A DNA stretch of 64,000 nucleotides from contig CP136062.1 of assembly GCA_032622095.1 (NCBI GenBank), forward strand, positions 10,323,710 to 10,387,709. Reading direction: 5' to 3'. Source of the DNA: Siphonodentalium dalli (lineage: Eukaryota; Mollusca; Scaphopoda; Gadilida; Siphonodentaliidae). Every line of letters starts with the position of its first letter. The stretch's first letter is position 1. The position numbers were made by a program, and so were the translations under genes. Shown here piece after piece: positions 11,646-24,100 of this stretch. The notes beneath the pieces are model-generated. The model did not search any database. It was not told where the DNA came from and was given only the letters and a program-made list of their open reading frames with translations.

Positions 11646-11945
11646 TTCCGATAAACTTCTGATTGGTTTCATCGCTTTACCATTTTTGTGATTGGCTGAG
11701 ACTAATGTAATGCTTCTTGAAAGTAATGGGCTTCTCTGCTATTTGCTTCCGACTCTGTAATGCGTAGCCTGTTCAATGGTTTGTGTTTCAATCAGACTGT
11801 GTACGACCCTGTTGAAAAGTCATTTAAATAATACAGGCATATCAATGTTATTGCTGACATAACTCAGTTCAATAAAAAAAAATTCATTCATTCATATTCA
11901 TGCAAAATACAATGCCATATGTAACCCAATACAATTATCCAAGAA

Positions 11946-12258
11946 CATACCGATTACATAACCGATCACATAACCGATCACATTACCGATTACCTAACCG
12001 ATTACCTAACCGATTACCTAACCGATTACATTACCGATTACATTACCAATTACATTACCGATTACATTACCGATTACATTACCGATCACATTACCGATTA
12101 CATTACCGATCACATTACCGATTACATTACCGATTACATTACCGATTACATTACCGATCACATTACCGATCACATTACCAATTACATTAACGATTACATT
12201 ACCGATTACATTACCGATCACATTACCGATCACATTACCGATCACATTACCGATTAGG
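11946..12258. repeat. 12-bp minisatellite (CCGATTACATTA), about 26 copies
   Basis: Because 12 is four codons and no frame stops, both strands are open (RLHY and IGNV repeats); no coding support. Variants CCGATCACATTA and CCTA substitutions cluster at the left end. Confidence 0.95.
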
Positions 12259-12277
12259 TCTTATATGAAATAAGTTC

Positions 12278-12411
12278 AACAAACGGCTGCTCGTTGAACC
12301 ATATTATCTTAACAAACAGCTGCTCGTTGAACCATATTATCTTAACAAACGGCTGCTCGTTGAACCATATTATCTTAACAAACGGCTGCTCGTTGAACCA
12401 TATTATCTTAA
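12278..12411. repeat. 33-bp minisatellite, 4 copies
   Basis: AACAAACGGCTGCTCGTTGA + ACCATATTATCTT. It is followed by ATGTCGTCTGCTTATATTTT and TTCTGAACATCCCTTGAAAT, a block shared with 15235-15300 and 19105-19160. Confidence 0.95.
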
Positions 12412-12534
12412 CTTTCCCACTTCTATTATATGTCGTCTGCTTATATTTTCTGAACATCCCTTGAAATGGATGATAGACCAATCCGATTGTACAGATGTAG
12501 TTCATTTAGTTATGAAAGAGTTAAAGGGACCCAA

Positions 12535-12835
12535 GGCACTTGTAGTTGGTAAATGTGCATTTTGATCTTTTAAAAAATTTGATTTAAAAAAAATATATAT
12601 ATTTTAATTAAAATGTTTTTTTTTAATATAATTTTTTAATGTGTGTTTATATTGAACTCTTTGCTCAATTTAACGAAAACAATTATAAAAAAAAAAATTT
12701 AAAGTTTGAAAAACTTTTACTAACGCTGTTACAACATCTGCCAAATTTGGTTGAAACCAGTCCAGGGCTCTGGCAAAAAAATATTGCGATAGACAAACAG
12801 ACAGATCCTACACTTTTATATATATAGATGTAAAT
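12535..12835. repeat. Interspersed repeat, copy 2
   Basis: GCATTTTGATCTTTTAAAAA, AACTCTTTGCTCAATTTAAC, CTGCCAAATTTGGTTGAAAC, GACAAACAGACAGATCCTAC and TATATATATAGATGTA; the 3' end is typical of short retroposon tails. The open frame here is not a gene. Confidence 0.7.
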
Positions 12836-12945
12836 ATGTGCATACTATAGATGCCATCAAATGACTCAGTGTGACATGCTCAGTCAGTATCAATGTAAAT
12901 GAGTAAAGAACTAATAAAAGCAATTATCCACCTCCTACCCCTGTC

Positions 12946-13570
12946 TACTATACAGATAAACCCCATCAGATAAACCACGCCTCTATCCGTCTACTATACA
13001 GATAAACCCCATCAGATAAACCACGCCTCTATCCGTCTACTATACAGATAAACCCCATCAGATAAACCACGCCTCTATCCGTCTACTATACAGATAAACC
13101 CCATCAGATAAACCACGCCTCTATCCGTCTACTATACAGATAAACCCCATCAGATAAACCACGCCTCTATCCGTCTACTAGACAGATAAACCCCATCAGA
13201 TAAACCACGCCTCTATCCGTCTACTATACAGATAAACCACATCAGATAAACCACGCCTCTATCCGTCTACTATACAGATAAACCCCATCAGATAAACCAC
13301 GCCTCTATCCGTCTACTATACAGATAAACCCCATCAGATAAACCACGCCTCTATCCGTCTACTATACAGATAAACCCCATCAGATAAACCACGCCTCTAT
13401 CCGTCTACTAGACAGATAAACCCCATCAGATAAACCACGCCTCTATCCGTCTACTATACAGATAAACCACATCAGATAAACCACGCCTCTATCCGTCTAC
13501 TATACAGATAAACCCCATCAGATAAACCACGCCTCTATCCGTCTACTAGACAGATAAAGCATCCTCTACT
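12946..13570. repeat. 46-bp satellite, about 13 copies, with 230-bp higher-order period
   Basis: The unit is TCTATCCGTCTACTATACAG + ATAAACCCCATCAGATAAAC + CACGCC. Variant pairs (TAGACAG then AACCACATC) recur at 13181/13231 and 13411/13461, 230 bp (5 units) apart. 13571-14318 contains no supported gene. Confidence 0.96.
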
Positions 13571-14318
13571 AGACAGATAAACTTAAAATATGCAAGGAAG
13601 AAAGGTTACAAGAACTTGGAGCAGTTAACCTCCAGCAGTTCGTGAGTGACGTCACTGGGTCGTAACAACGTTATGGAGCATCATTAGAACGGACCATGCT
13701 GGTTTCCGTTGTTAGTGACAGCGTCCTTAGAAACGTCAACATACACAACGTATTTTCGTGCAACAACTTTCTAAAAGATCAAATGATGCGCCCCAAAACG
13801 CACTCAAATAGAATTTTTAAATGTTCAGTTGGTGAAATCTATAACTTGATTAAGCAATTGGCAGTTTGTTACTATATAAAGTATAAGATTATATTCTTCC
13901 GTGAGCTGGTAGTGGTACATTTGCACTGCCGATCTTATAGTGCTGGTGCTAAGTACTGCTAAAATTCAGGCTTTCATTCAATTCATTAAAAAGTTTCAAG
14001 CACAAACATCCAAATTCACATGACTGCTATATTCGTATATTTCAGTTTTAGATTTGAACGTTACGCAAATCATTTAGATTTTATTAGAAATTACACCATG
14101 CTATGATATTTTTCAGGCATAATTTAGAAATTATATGGCAGACTATTTCGCGTGCGCAGTCGCATGAATACAAAACTGTTTCATAATTAATTAGTCTCTA
14201 CTATACAGATAAAGTCGCTAAGTAGGTCATCGCTTCTCTGTAAGGAGCATGTGAATTTTGCGATGTTTTTTGACAAAAACTGCGATAAAATACATTTAAA
14301 TTTATTCGGTGAATAAAC

Positions 14319-14462
14319 AGAACATCCACATAGTGCAGCTGAATAAAGAATTTATTTTTGATCGTATGTGGGCATCTATTTGGCTCGCCTAGAGGCTCGC
14401 CAAATAGATGCCCACATACTCGCAAAAATAAATTCTTTATTCAGCTGCACTATGCGGATATT
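14319..14462. mobile_element. Palindromic element
   Basis: ATAGTGCAGCTGAATAAAGA + ATTTATTTTTG pairs with CAAAAATAAATTCTTTATTC + AGCTGCACTAT; centre ATTTGGCTCGCCTAGAGGCT + CGCCAAAT. Overlapping ORFs on both strands are products of the symmetry. Confidence 0.82.
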
Positions 14463-14711
14463 CTCTATCTATACTTTTATTTTTATCAACTTGATTCCAT
14501 AAAACACCCTGACATAAAACGATACATTTTTTGCCATGCTTTTGAATTCCAGCTTGCAATGAATATATCAAAAAAGTATGAACAAAATTCTCTCTATTAG
14601 TTTTATTTATCCCCCAATAAGGTAAACATAAAGAGCGTTCCTTAAGTAAGTGTTTCATACAGGACCATAATACAATATTATCAATGAAATCAGCGAAGAA
14701 TCAGCGTTTAA

Positions 14712-15103
14712 CCCTTTACCCAACAGAACGGCCCTGTGCCAATGCATTCTCTTATATATGCGAGTCGACCATAGGTCGCCTCGCATATATAAGAGAATGC
14801 ATTGGCTTAACACATATTAAAAATGATAAAATTGTCAAAGAATGTAAGAAAAGATGGTAAAAAGTGTTAAAAAAGAATTTTTTAGGCCAATGCATTCTCT
14901 TATATATGCGAGGCGACCTATGGTCGACTCGCATATATAAGAGAATGCATTGGCACAGGGCATAACTGTAACCATCACAATTTAGTCAATGAACCGGTTC
15001 CAATGATATCCATATTTGTATGGTGTTATTGAGACAGACCTAAGATATTTTAGGCCGTTGAAGCTTTATTTGGGCGTTTTTGGCCGTTTTGTTGGGTAAA
15101 GGG
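14712..15103. mobile_element. Complete TTAA MITE, ACCCAACA family (392 bp), reference copy
   Basis: TTAA at 14708-14711 and 15104-15107. TIRs CCCTTTACCCAACAGAACGG / CCCTTTACCCAACAAAACGG. Hairpins 14738-14806 and 14886-14954 are exact reverse complements of one another as units, each 69 bp with one central mismatch, joined by an AT-rich linker with TTAACACATATTAAAAATG. The right arm contains GAACCGGTTCCAATGATATC. piggyBac-like by TTAA and CCC ends. Confidence 0.92.
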
Positions 15104-15107
15104 TTAA

Positions 15108-15341
15108 CACTTTCTATACTAAATGCTCATTGACGAGTAGTTATCCCTTAGGAAATGTTCAGATAATAATCGTTGTTTGTTGAACTTATTATCTGAACAT
15201 TTCCCTTCAATAAATAAGACTCCTTTTGTACTTGTATTATGTCGTCTGCTTATTTTTCTTGATGAATATGTCAGATAAATAATAGACAATTCCGATGTAT
15301 ACTTTTAAAGTGAGTGGTAGAATCCTTTTAGTATAGAAAAG
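15108..15341. mobile_element. TTAA MITE with TTTAGTATAGAAA ends (234 bp)
   Basis: It shares its left TTAA (15104-15107) with the previous element; right TTAA 15342-15345. Ends CACTTTCTATACTAAA / TTTAGTATAGAAAAG. It contains AAATGTTCAGATAATAATCG, inverted nearby, and TGTCGTCTGCTTATTTTTCT. 15342-15900 has an AAC microsatellite at 15480-15508 and nothing else recognised. Confidence 0.8.
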
Positions 15342-15944
15342 TTAAACTCCGAGTTGAGATCTTCCAATACATTAACAGAAGTATTTCAACTGAACAGCGT
15401 AACATAAACAAATAAACATAAACAAATATCTTCATAACATAATCCATTACAAGATGGTTCATCTGTCCCAGACCTTAATTACAACAACAACAACAACAAC
15501 AACAACATAATTTTAGCCCCTAAATCTGGCGTCATATGTTTTAGTAAGACACACGTGTATTATCAACATGCGCATTGATGTAATGATATAGATGTTAATG
15601 TCAGAACTTTATTACCATGTTAATCCGAATATAATTATGATATTCCATTTGTGTTGGGTTATTTAGTCTTGACTGTGAGATTAACATAGGTGAAAAGGGT
15701 GGATAAACAATTTTGTCAACATGAAAAGACACAGTTAAATTGGAACCATATTTTTTTCTTGAAGGTGTCTTTACTTCCTATTTGGTTGTGATAAGGAAAT
15801 CAACATTAATTTTGTTAAACCCCAGCCTTTACGAGATAATTTTCTTTATAATGTGATTATGTGATAAAATGGATCTCAAATTCATTGCAATTCTGCATAA
15901 TATTTACTAACCTCGTCCATTAAATATGATTGTTTTTTTTTGGG

Positions 15945-16314
15945 GTTGAATTTTTTTTGGGTATGCTTAAGCATGCTATAGCGAATTTAAAAACAAACTG
16001 GATAAAACCTTAGGGGCATGTTATAACTCAAAACTATCACCAAGTATTCATAGTAATAATTTTGATGCCCATGAAAAACGTAAGATTCCCTAGCACTAAA
16101 CCTACAAAATAAGTCTGGCACTGAAAGAGTTAAAAGAATATAAGAAAAAATTATTAAAATTGTAAAAAATAATGAAACAAATTATGAGAAATTGTTAGGC
16201 CAATGCATTCTCTTATATATGCGAGGCGACCTATGGTCGACTCGCATATATAAGAGAATGCATTGGCACAGGGTATATGGGTTGATACAAAAATCGGACC
16301 TGGCACTGAAAGGG
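15945..16314. mobile_element. CAGTGCCA-family MITE with hairpin
   Basis: The right end GGCACTGAAAGGG + TTAA (16315) is preceded by GGTTGATACAAAAATCGGAC and hairpin 16199-16267. The left half is the inverted interior (GGGTATGCTTAAGCATGC, AACCTTAGGGGCATGTTATA). The left end is not clear. Confidence 0.75.
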
Positions 16315-16344
16315 TTAAATTGAATTTAGTGCACTCGGTTAATA

Positions 16345-16478
16345 AATATTTACTAACCTCGTCCACTAAATATGATTCGAGTCGAGCTTATATTTACTAA
16401 CCTTGTCCACTAAATATGATTCGAGTCGAGCTTTATTTACTAACCTCGTCCACTAAATATGATTCGAGTCGAGCTTTA
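16345..16478. repeat. Tandem repeat, about 3 copies of 46-50 bp
   Basis: TTTACTAACCTCGTCCACTA + AATATGATTCGAGTCGAGCT. A further copy at 15901-15930 lies on the other side of the MITE. 16479-16920 shows no gene. Confidence 0.85.
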
Positions 16479-16921
16479 AATTGAATTTAACTCGGTTAAT
16501 AAATTTTGTATAGAATTGCGACTCACTAGAGGTCCTCTATTGCCAAAGAATTTCTCACCAAAATATTAAAATATCTCGTCCCTAATATTCAGTAAGAAAC
16601 ACCATTCAACCAGAGCTTCTGTCACAAAATAACGTTTTTCTAAAATTCCTTCCACAAACTGACCAATTTTAGAATATATCAACATTTTAAATTTTTTTAT
16701 TTGGAATCATTTTCAAGAGAATTTAATATTTTTTTAGTGTGTTTTATGCAAATATTTCTGGATGAAGAATTTATATAATACTTTACTTTACAAAAATGTT
16801 GTTGTTGTTGTTGGAATTGTTGCTGTGACTATATATACCGGTAAACACCACTCACATTTAAGAGAGCCTCTTTGAAATGAGAAAGATTGCTGCCAATCAA
16901 GACTGAGTATAGTGTGCCTGT

Positions 16922-17337
16922 CATTTGCAGAATGAGGTCCCCAGATGGTGAATTTAGTGATGCTATCCTGCATAGTGGGCTAGCATCACCAAATTCACTC
17001 TCTGGGGACATTATTCTGCATGGCCTCATCTGCTATGGGAGACAATGACTCAGATTGAAGTTCCCAAATGGTGAATATTGTAATGTACTTCCAATGGGAA
17101 CCTCGATTATGCAATGTGTCGTCTGCCAATTTTGGGGATATCGAGAAACTGAACTAAAAAGAAATAGAATCTAAGTTTTTATAGAAATTTGATGATAAAG
17201 AAAGTTTCCAGAGAAGATGATACCTAAGCAGCATGAGGTCCCCAGAGGGTGAATTCAGAGATGCCAACCTGTTATTCCAGATAGCGTCACTAAATTCACC
17301 TTCTGGGGACCTCATTCTGCAAATGACAGACACTAAA
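16922..17337. mobile_element. Family-B composite MITE, copy 3
   Basis: Palindromes 16926-17020 and 17232-17330 flank an interior with CAGATTGAAGTTCCCAAATG, CTCGATTATGCAATGTGTCG and GTCTGCCAATTTTGGGGATA. Confidence 0.88.
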
Positions 17338-17409
17338 CTCAGTCTTGCTGCCAAGTAACTGTTTGATGAGTTGGTTCAGATCGGAGCAAGCCTTGAAATA
17401 GTGTGCCTG

Positions 17410-17522
17410 TCATTTACAGAATGAGGTTCCCAGAGGGTGAATTTGGTGATGCTAGCCCGCTATGCGGGGTAGAATCACTAAATTCACCTTATGGGGACCT
17501 CATTCTGCAAATGACAGACACA
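17410..17522. mobile_element. Family-B palindrome, single
   Basis: TGTCATTTACAGAATGAGGT ... ACCTCATTCTGCAAATGACA. Confidence 0.85.
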
Positions 17523-17529
17523 CTATTTC

Positions 17530-17950
17530 AAGGCTTGGATCGTTAGTTATAGCTTCTCTCTGTGGGGTTCTCTATGGGGGCTGCTGGATGAGTTGGTTCA
17601 GATCGGAGGTCGGTTTGCCTACATCCTGTAGTGACCCCCATATAGAACAAAGCAGACACAATCAGTGGTTATAGCTTCTCTCTGTGGGGTTCTCTATGGG
17701 GGCTGCTGGATGAGTTGGTCCAGATCTGATAGCACGGCCCAATCAATTGAGTTTGTTTACATCCTGTTGTGCCCCCCGCATATAACTGAGCAGACGACAG
17801 TCACCAATAAATTTTTTGATCTGTCGAAGGCTACTGATGGAGGCAGTTTATGAATTGGTCCAGGTCCAATCAACTCAGTCGTTTACATCCTGTAGGAACC
17901 CCAAAATAGAACTGAGCAGACGACAGTCAGCAGTTACTGAGCAGAGGGAG
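17530..17950. repeat. Three-unit tandem repeat of about 120-140 bp with AGCAGAC core
   Basis: GTTATAGCTTCTCTCTGTGG + GGTTCTCTATGGGGGCTGCT then TTTACATCCTGTAGTGACCC and GAGCAGACGACAGTCA. It lies just 3' of the duplicated terminal exon and may be in the ERGIC1 3' UTR. Confidence 0.8.
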
Positions 17951-17965
17951 AAAGACTGATCAGCT

Positions 17966-18046
17966 AACCGATCTCTGCTTTCTTAAGGAGTTCTGAAGCA
18001 GTGAATACACACAAATCTATGATGCCGGCGACAGTGAACATCCCTC
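17966..18046 (-). pseudogene. Tandem partial copy of ERGIC1 terminal exon
   Basis: Right after the TAG, the minus strand repeats the exon from GGGATGTTCACTGTCGCCGG through AAGAAAGCAGAGATCGG and a TAG: (M)FTVAGIIDLCVFTASELL, KKAEIG, stop. It lacks the CAIIGG start and an acceptor, so it would be 3' UTR. The copy is about 88% similar by eye. The simple EIG-stop ending may show the ancestral C-terminus. Confidence 0.88.
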
Positions 18047-18154
18047 CTAGCTGAGTTTACCGATTTCTGCTTTCTTTATGAGTTCAGAGGCTGTGAATAC
18101 ACACGAATCTATGATGCCGGCCACAGTGAATGTTCCTCCTATGATGGCACAAAC
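18047..18154 (-). CDS. ERGIC1: ERGIC1 exon 9, terminal exon with second transmembrane segment
   Basis: The 36-codon exon encodes VCAIIGGTFTVAGIIDSCVF, TASELIKKAEIGKLS and then TAG. Human has ICAIIGGTFTVAGILDSCIF, TASEAWKKIQLGKMH. The hydrophobic GG-TFTVAGI segment is TM2; the short KK tail faces the cytosol. The acceptor CTTTTCCTTTCAG ends at 18155. No close AATAAA is visible on the minus strand in the first 200 bases after the stop. A second copy of most of the exon follows. Confidence 0.95.
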   Translation of the reverse strand, partial: VCAIIGGTFTVAGIIDSCVFTASELIKKAEIGKLS

Positions 18155-21100
18155 CTGAAAGGAAAAGTAAAGGTTACACAGTTTACGGTAACAGGTGTTA
18201 TAACCCATACAGAGTCCCCACACAACAGAGCAGACATCACTCTCCAGTACATGTTTCTATTTGTGTGGGGCACTTTATGGGGTTCAATAATAATCTGAAG
18301 CGCAAATAAGAAATAAATAGTAGCGGATAGCTCAGTTATTCTATGGGACGACCTCTGAGCTACACCATCCACAGGGTCAAGGGTTTGAATCCAACAGTCG
18401 CCATCTGCATCCCCATGGGCATCACAAATCAACAATCGACATGATCAGAGAATGATTCCATAAGCAAAAGAATCTAAGACAAAATTTGAAAAAACACAGT
18501 GTGTATATCCCACAGAGAGCCCCACAATACAATACAATACAATAATTAATTTGTATAGCGCTCAATATTATGAGTACATATTCAACGGCGCTTTACATTA
18601 CATCGAGCTCATTGCCTAATCAGCATAATACATGTACATGCACATATATCTAGGAATTAAATGCTACATCAAAGAGATATGTTTTGAGGCCGGTCTTAAA
18701 CATATTTAAATCAGTGAATATTTTCAAGTGAGGTGGAATGCTATTCCATAGATGTGGACCTGCAAATGAAAATGCCCTATCGCCTATCCACATAGACTGG
18801 AGCAGACGGCACTCTGTAGTGCGTGCTTCAATCTGGGGAGGGCAAATTTCGTACCTCCGCTCCTCTCATAATGTCATGACCAGGGATGGCATTAGGCTGG
18901 GCACACCGTCGGATCAGGAGCAAACGCTAAATGGCTGTCCCATGTGCAACAATGTGCACACGTTAAAGATCCCAACCATGGCGGAGAAGTGACGAATTCA
19001 GCAAAAACATCATGGACTAATTGGGTGGTAGATCTACTCGATCCCAGTGCGTTTTATGGCCAGCATTGGCCCCAGCACTGAAAACCCTACAGATACAGAT
19101 GCAGAATGTTGTCGGCTTATATTTCCTGAACATCCCTCCAGACGAATAATAGATTGTTCCAATGCATGATTTTATAATTGATGGGAGATTCCAGGATGAG
19201 GCATGACATAAGATTGCAGGGATCATATGCTACTAGTCCCATAAAATATACTGAAAAGTTTTGGAATTTAAAAAAAAATCATCTCCCGGCCTTGAAAAGT
19301 TATCGAAAAGGGCACTTTATTTTTTACCTCATTATGGAAAAGTTTTGGAAACATTCTCCCCTCTCAGCTAGCAGTCTGGTATATAACAGGTATAATATAA
19401 ATTTCTATACTTACTGTTGTAAGGAAGTGATACAATGGTTTTCTCTTTTCAATATAACGCACTGTTATCGGACCCATGTCATAACGGAACCATATTGCGG
19501 CTGAATGCCCACTCTGAGGGACCTCCTGAAAAAAAGACTATTTTATTGTACAGCCAGGCCTGAGGTGCAGGAAATTTGCAGAATGAGGTCCCCAGAGGGC
19601 GACTTTAGTGATGCTACCCCGCACAGTGGGCTAACATTACCAAATTCATCCTCCCAAATTCATCCTCCAATCTAGAGGTGATACAAAATATGTTATTTTC
19701 AAAACAATTCTCCAATAATTGTGGGCTGCAGGGTGTGCCGATGAATTTAAAAGTGAAATCCAAGATGGCTGCTGGTGGCCATGTTCTTTTATAAACAAAT
19801 TCTGAAAAAATCAATAGCTCCAATCATTCAGAAGATCCACATAAAATTTGGTGATAATCGATTGAGGGGTGCTGAAGGAAATTATTAAATAGTTTTCCGA
19901 AAGTGGCCAAAATGAAAAAATAGCCAAAGCTGTCTGGAATTGTTTTATATAGCCTAGCTGTCCTGTCTGGAATTGTTTTATATAGCCTAGCTGTCCTGTC
20001 TGGAATTGATTTATATAGCCTGTCTGTCTGGAATTGTTTTATATAGCCTAGCTGTCTGTCTGGAATTGTTTTATATAGCCTAGCTGTCCTGTCTGGAATT
20101 GTTTTATATAGCCTAGCTGTCTGTCTGGAATTGTTTTATATAGCCTAGCTGTCTGGAATTGTTTTATATAGCCTAGCTGTCTGGAATTGTTTTATATAGC
20201 CTAGCTGTCTGTCTGGAATTGTTTTATATAGCCTAGCTGTCTGTCTGGAATTGTTTTATATAGCCTAGCTGTCTGTCTGGAATTGTTTTATATAGCCTAG
20301 CTGTCTGGAATTGTTTTATATAGCCTAGCTGTCTGTCTGGAATTGTTTTATATAGCCTAGCTGTCTGTCTGGAATTGTTTTATATAGCCTAGCTGTCTGG
20401 AATTGTTTTATATAGCCTAGCTGTCTGGAATTGTTTTATATAGCCTAGCTGTCTGGAATTGTTTTATATAGCCTAGCTGTCTGGAATTGTTTTATATAGC
20501 CTAGCTGTCTGTCTGGAATTGTTTTATATAGCCTAGCTGTCCTGTCTGGAATTGTTTTATATAGCCTAGCTGTCTGTCTGGAATTGTTTTATATAGCCTA
20601 GCTGTCTGTCTGGAATTGTTTTATATAGCCTAGCTGTCTGGAATTGTTTTATATAGCCTAGCTGTCTGGAATTGTTTTATATAGCATAGCTGTCTGGAAT
20701 TGTTTTATATAGCCTAGCTGTCTGTCTGGAATTGTTTTATATAGCCTAGCTGTCTGTCTGGAATTGTTTTATATAGCCTAGCTGTCTGGAATTGTTTTAT
20801 ATAGCCTAGCTGTCTGGAATTGTTTTATATAGCCTAGCTGTCTGGAATTGTTTTATATAGCCTAGCTGTCTGTCTGGAATTGTTTTATATAGCCTAGCTG
20901 TCTGGAATTGTTTTATATAGCCTAGCTGTCTGTCTGGAATTGTTTTATATAGCCTAGCTGTCTGGAATTGTTTTATATAGCCTAGCTGTCTGTCTGGAAT
21001 TGTTTTATATAGCCTAGCTGTCTGTCTGGAATTGTTTTATATAGCCTAGCTGTCTGTCTGGAATTGTTTTATATAGCCTAGCTGTCTGTCTGGAATTGTT

Positions 21101-24100
21101 TTATATAGCCTAGCTGTCTGTCTGGAATTGTTTTATATAGCCTAGCTGTCTGGAATTGTTTTATATAGCCTAGCTGTCTGTCTGGAATTGTTTTATATAG
21201 CCTAGCTGTCCTGTCTGGAATTGTTTTATATAGCCTAGCTGTCTGTCTGGAATTGTTTTATATAGCCTAGCTGTCCTGTCTGGAATTGTTTTATATAGCC
21301 TAGCTGTCTGGAATTGTTTTATATAGCCTAGCTGTCTGTCTGGAATTGTTTTATATAGCCTAGCTGTCTGTCTGGAATTGTTTTATATAGCCTAGCTGTC
21401 TGGAATTGTTTTATATAGCCTAGCTGTCTGTCTGGAATTGTTTTATATAGCCTAGCTGTCTGTCTGGAATTGTTTTATATAGCCTAGCTGTCTGGAATTG
21501 TTTTATATAGCCTAGCTGTCTGGAATTGTTTTATATAGCCTAGCTGTCTGGAATTGTTTTATATAGCCTAGCTGTCTGGAATTGTTTTATATAGCCTAGC
21601 TGTCTGTCTGGAATTGTTTTATATAGCCTAGCTGTCCTGTCTGGAATTGTTTTATACAGCCTAGCTGTCCTGTCTGGAATTGTTTTATATAGCCTAGCTG
21701 TCTGGAATTGTTTTATATAGCCTAGCTGTCTGTCTGGAATTGTTTTATATAGCCTAGCTGTCTGGAATTGTTTTATATAGCCTAGCTGTCTGGAATTGTT
21801 TTATATAGCCTAGCTGTCTGGAATTGTTTTATATAGCCTAGCTGTCTGTCTGGAATTGTTTTATATAGCCTAGCTGTCTGGAATTGTTTTATATAGCCTA
21901 GCTGTCTGGAATTGTTTTATACAGCCTAGCTGTCTGGAATTGTTTTATACAGCCTAGCTGTCCTGTCTGGAATTGTTTTATATAGCCTGTCTGTCTGGAA
22001 TTGTTTTATATAGCCTAGCTGTCTGTCTGGAATTGTTTTATATAGCCTAGCTGTCTGGAATTGTTTTATATAGCCTAGCTGTCCTGTCTGGAATTGTTTT
22101 ATATAGCCTAGCTGTCTGGAATTGTTTTATATAGCCTAGCTGTCTGGAATTGTTTTATATAGCCTAGCTGTCTGTCTGGAATTGTTTTATATAGCCTAGC
22201 TGTCTGGAATTGTTTTATATAGCCTAGCTGTCTGTCTGGAATTGTTTTATATAGCCTAGCTGTCTGTCTGGAATTGTTTTATATAGCCTAGCTGTCTGTC
22301 TGGAATTGTTTTATATAGCCTAGCTGTCTGGAATTGTTTTATATAGCCTAGCTGTCTGGAATTGTTTTATATAGCCTAGCTGTCTGGAATTGTTTTATAT
22401 AGCCTAGCTGTCTGTCTGGAATTGTTTTATATAGCCTAGCTGTCTGTCTGGAATTGTTTTATATAGCCTAGCTGTCTGGAATTGTTTTATATAGCCTAGC
22501 TGTCTGGAATTGTTTTATATAGCCTAGCTGTCTGGAATTGTTTTATATAGCCTAGCTGTCTGTCTGGAATTGTTTTATATAGCCTAGCTGTCTGGAATTG
22601 TTTTATATAGCCTAGCTGTCTGGAATTGTTTTATATAGCCTAGCTGTCTGGAATTGTTTTATATAGCCTAGCTGTCTGTCTGGAATTGTTTTATATAGCC
22701 TAGCTGTCCTGTCTGGAATTGTTTTATATAGCCTAGCTGTCTGTCTGGAATTGTTTTATATAGCCTAGCTGTCCTGTCTGGAATTGTTTTATATAGCCTA
22801 GCTGTCTGTCTGGAATTGTTTTATATAGCCTAGCTGTCCTGTCTGGAATTGTTTTATATAGCCTAGCTGTCTGTCTGGAATTGTTTTATATAGCCTAGCT
22901 GTCTGGAATTGTTTTATATAGCCTAGCTGTCTGGAATTGTTTTATATAGCCTAGCTGTCTGTCTGGAATTGTTTTATATAGCCTAGCTGTCTGTCTGGAA
23001 TTGTTTTATATAGCCTAGCTGTCTGTCTGGAATTGTTTTATATAGCCTAGCTGTCTGTCTGGAATTGTTTTATATAGCCTAGCTGTCTGGAATTGTTTTA
23101 TATAGCCTAGCTGTCTGTCTGGAATTGTTTTATATAGCCTAGCTGTCTGTCTGGAATTGTTTTATATAGCCTAGCTGTCTGGAATTGTTTTATATAGCCT
23201 AGCTGTCTGTCTGGAATTGTTTTATATAGCCTAGCTGTCTGTCTGGAATTGTTTTATATAGCCTAGCTGTCTGGAATTGTTTTATATAGCCTAGCTGTCT
23301 GGAATTGTTTTATATAGCCTAGCTGTCTGTCTGGAATTGTTTTATATAGCCTAGCTGTCTGGAATTGTTTTATATAGCCTAGCTGTCTGGAATTGTTTTA
23401 TATAGCCTAGCTGTCTGGAATTGTTTTATATAGCCTAGCTGTCTGTCTGGAATTGTTTTATATAGCCTAGCTGTCCTGTCTGGAATTGTTTTATATAGCC
23501 TAGCTGTCTGTCTGGAATTGTTTTATATAGCCTAGCTGTCCTGTCTGGAATTGTTTTATATAGCCTAGCTGTCTGTCTGGAATTGTTTTATATAGCCTAG
23601 CTGTCTGTCTGGAATTGTTTTATATAGCCTAGCTGTCTGGAATTGTTTTATATAGCCTAGCTGTCTGGAATTGTTTTATATAGCCTAGCTGTCTGGAATT
23701 GTTTTATATAGCCTAGCTGTCTGGAATTGTTTTATATAGCCTAGCTGTCTGTCTGGAATTGTTTTATATAGCCTAGCTGTCTGTCTGGAATTGTTTTATA
23801 TAGCCTAGCTGTCTGGAATTGTTTTATATAGCCTAGCTGTCTGGAATTGTTTTATATAGCCTAGCTGTCTGGAATTGTTTTATATAGCCTAGCTGTCTGT
23901 CTGGAATTGTTTTATATAGCCTAGCTGTCTGGAATTGTTTTATATAGCCTAGCTGTCTGTCTGGAATTGTTTTATATATCCTAGCTGTCTGTCTGGAATT
24001 GTTTTATATAGCCTAGCTGTCTGTCTGGAATTGTTTTATATAGCCTAGCTGTCTGTCTGGAATTGTTTTATATAGCCTAGCTGTCTGTCTGGAATTGTTT

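Noticed and set aside
11946-12245. Open frames IGNV/RLHY repeats on both strands
   Set aside because: 12-bp period keeps all frames open; no start context, domain or splice support.
12946-13570. CRISPR-like array
   Set aside because: Head-to-tail satellite with no variable spacers, in a eukaryotic genome with no cas genes; same for the other arrays.
14201-14658. Paired ORFs on both strands with CGHLFG motifs
   Set aside because: Mirror-image reading of one palindromic element.
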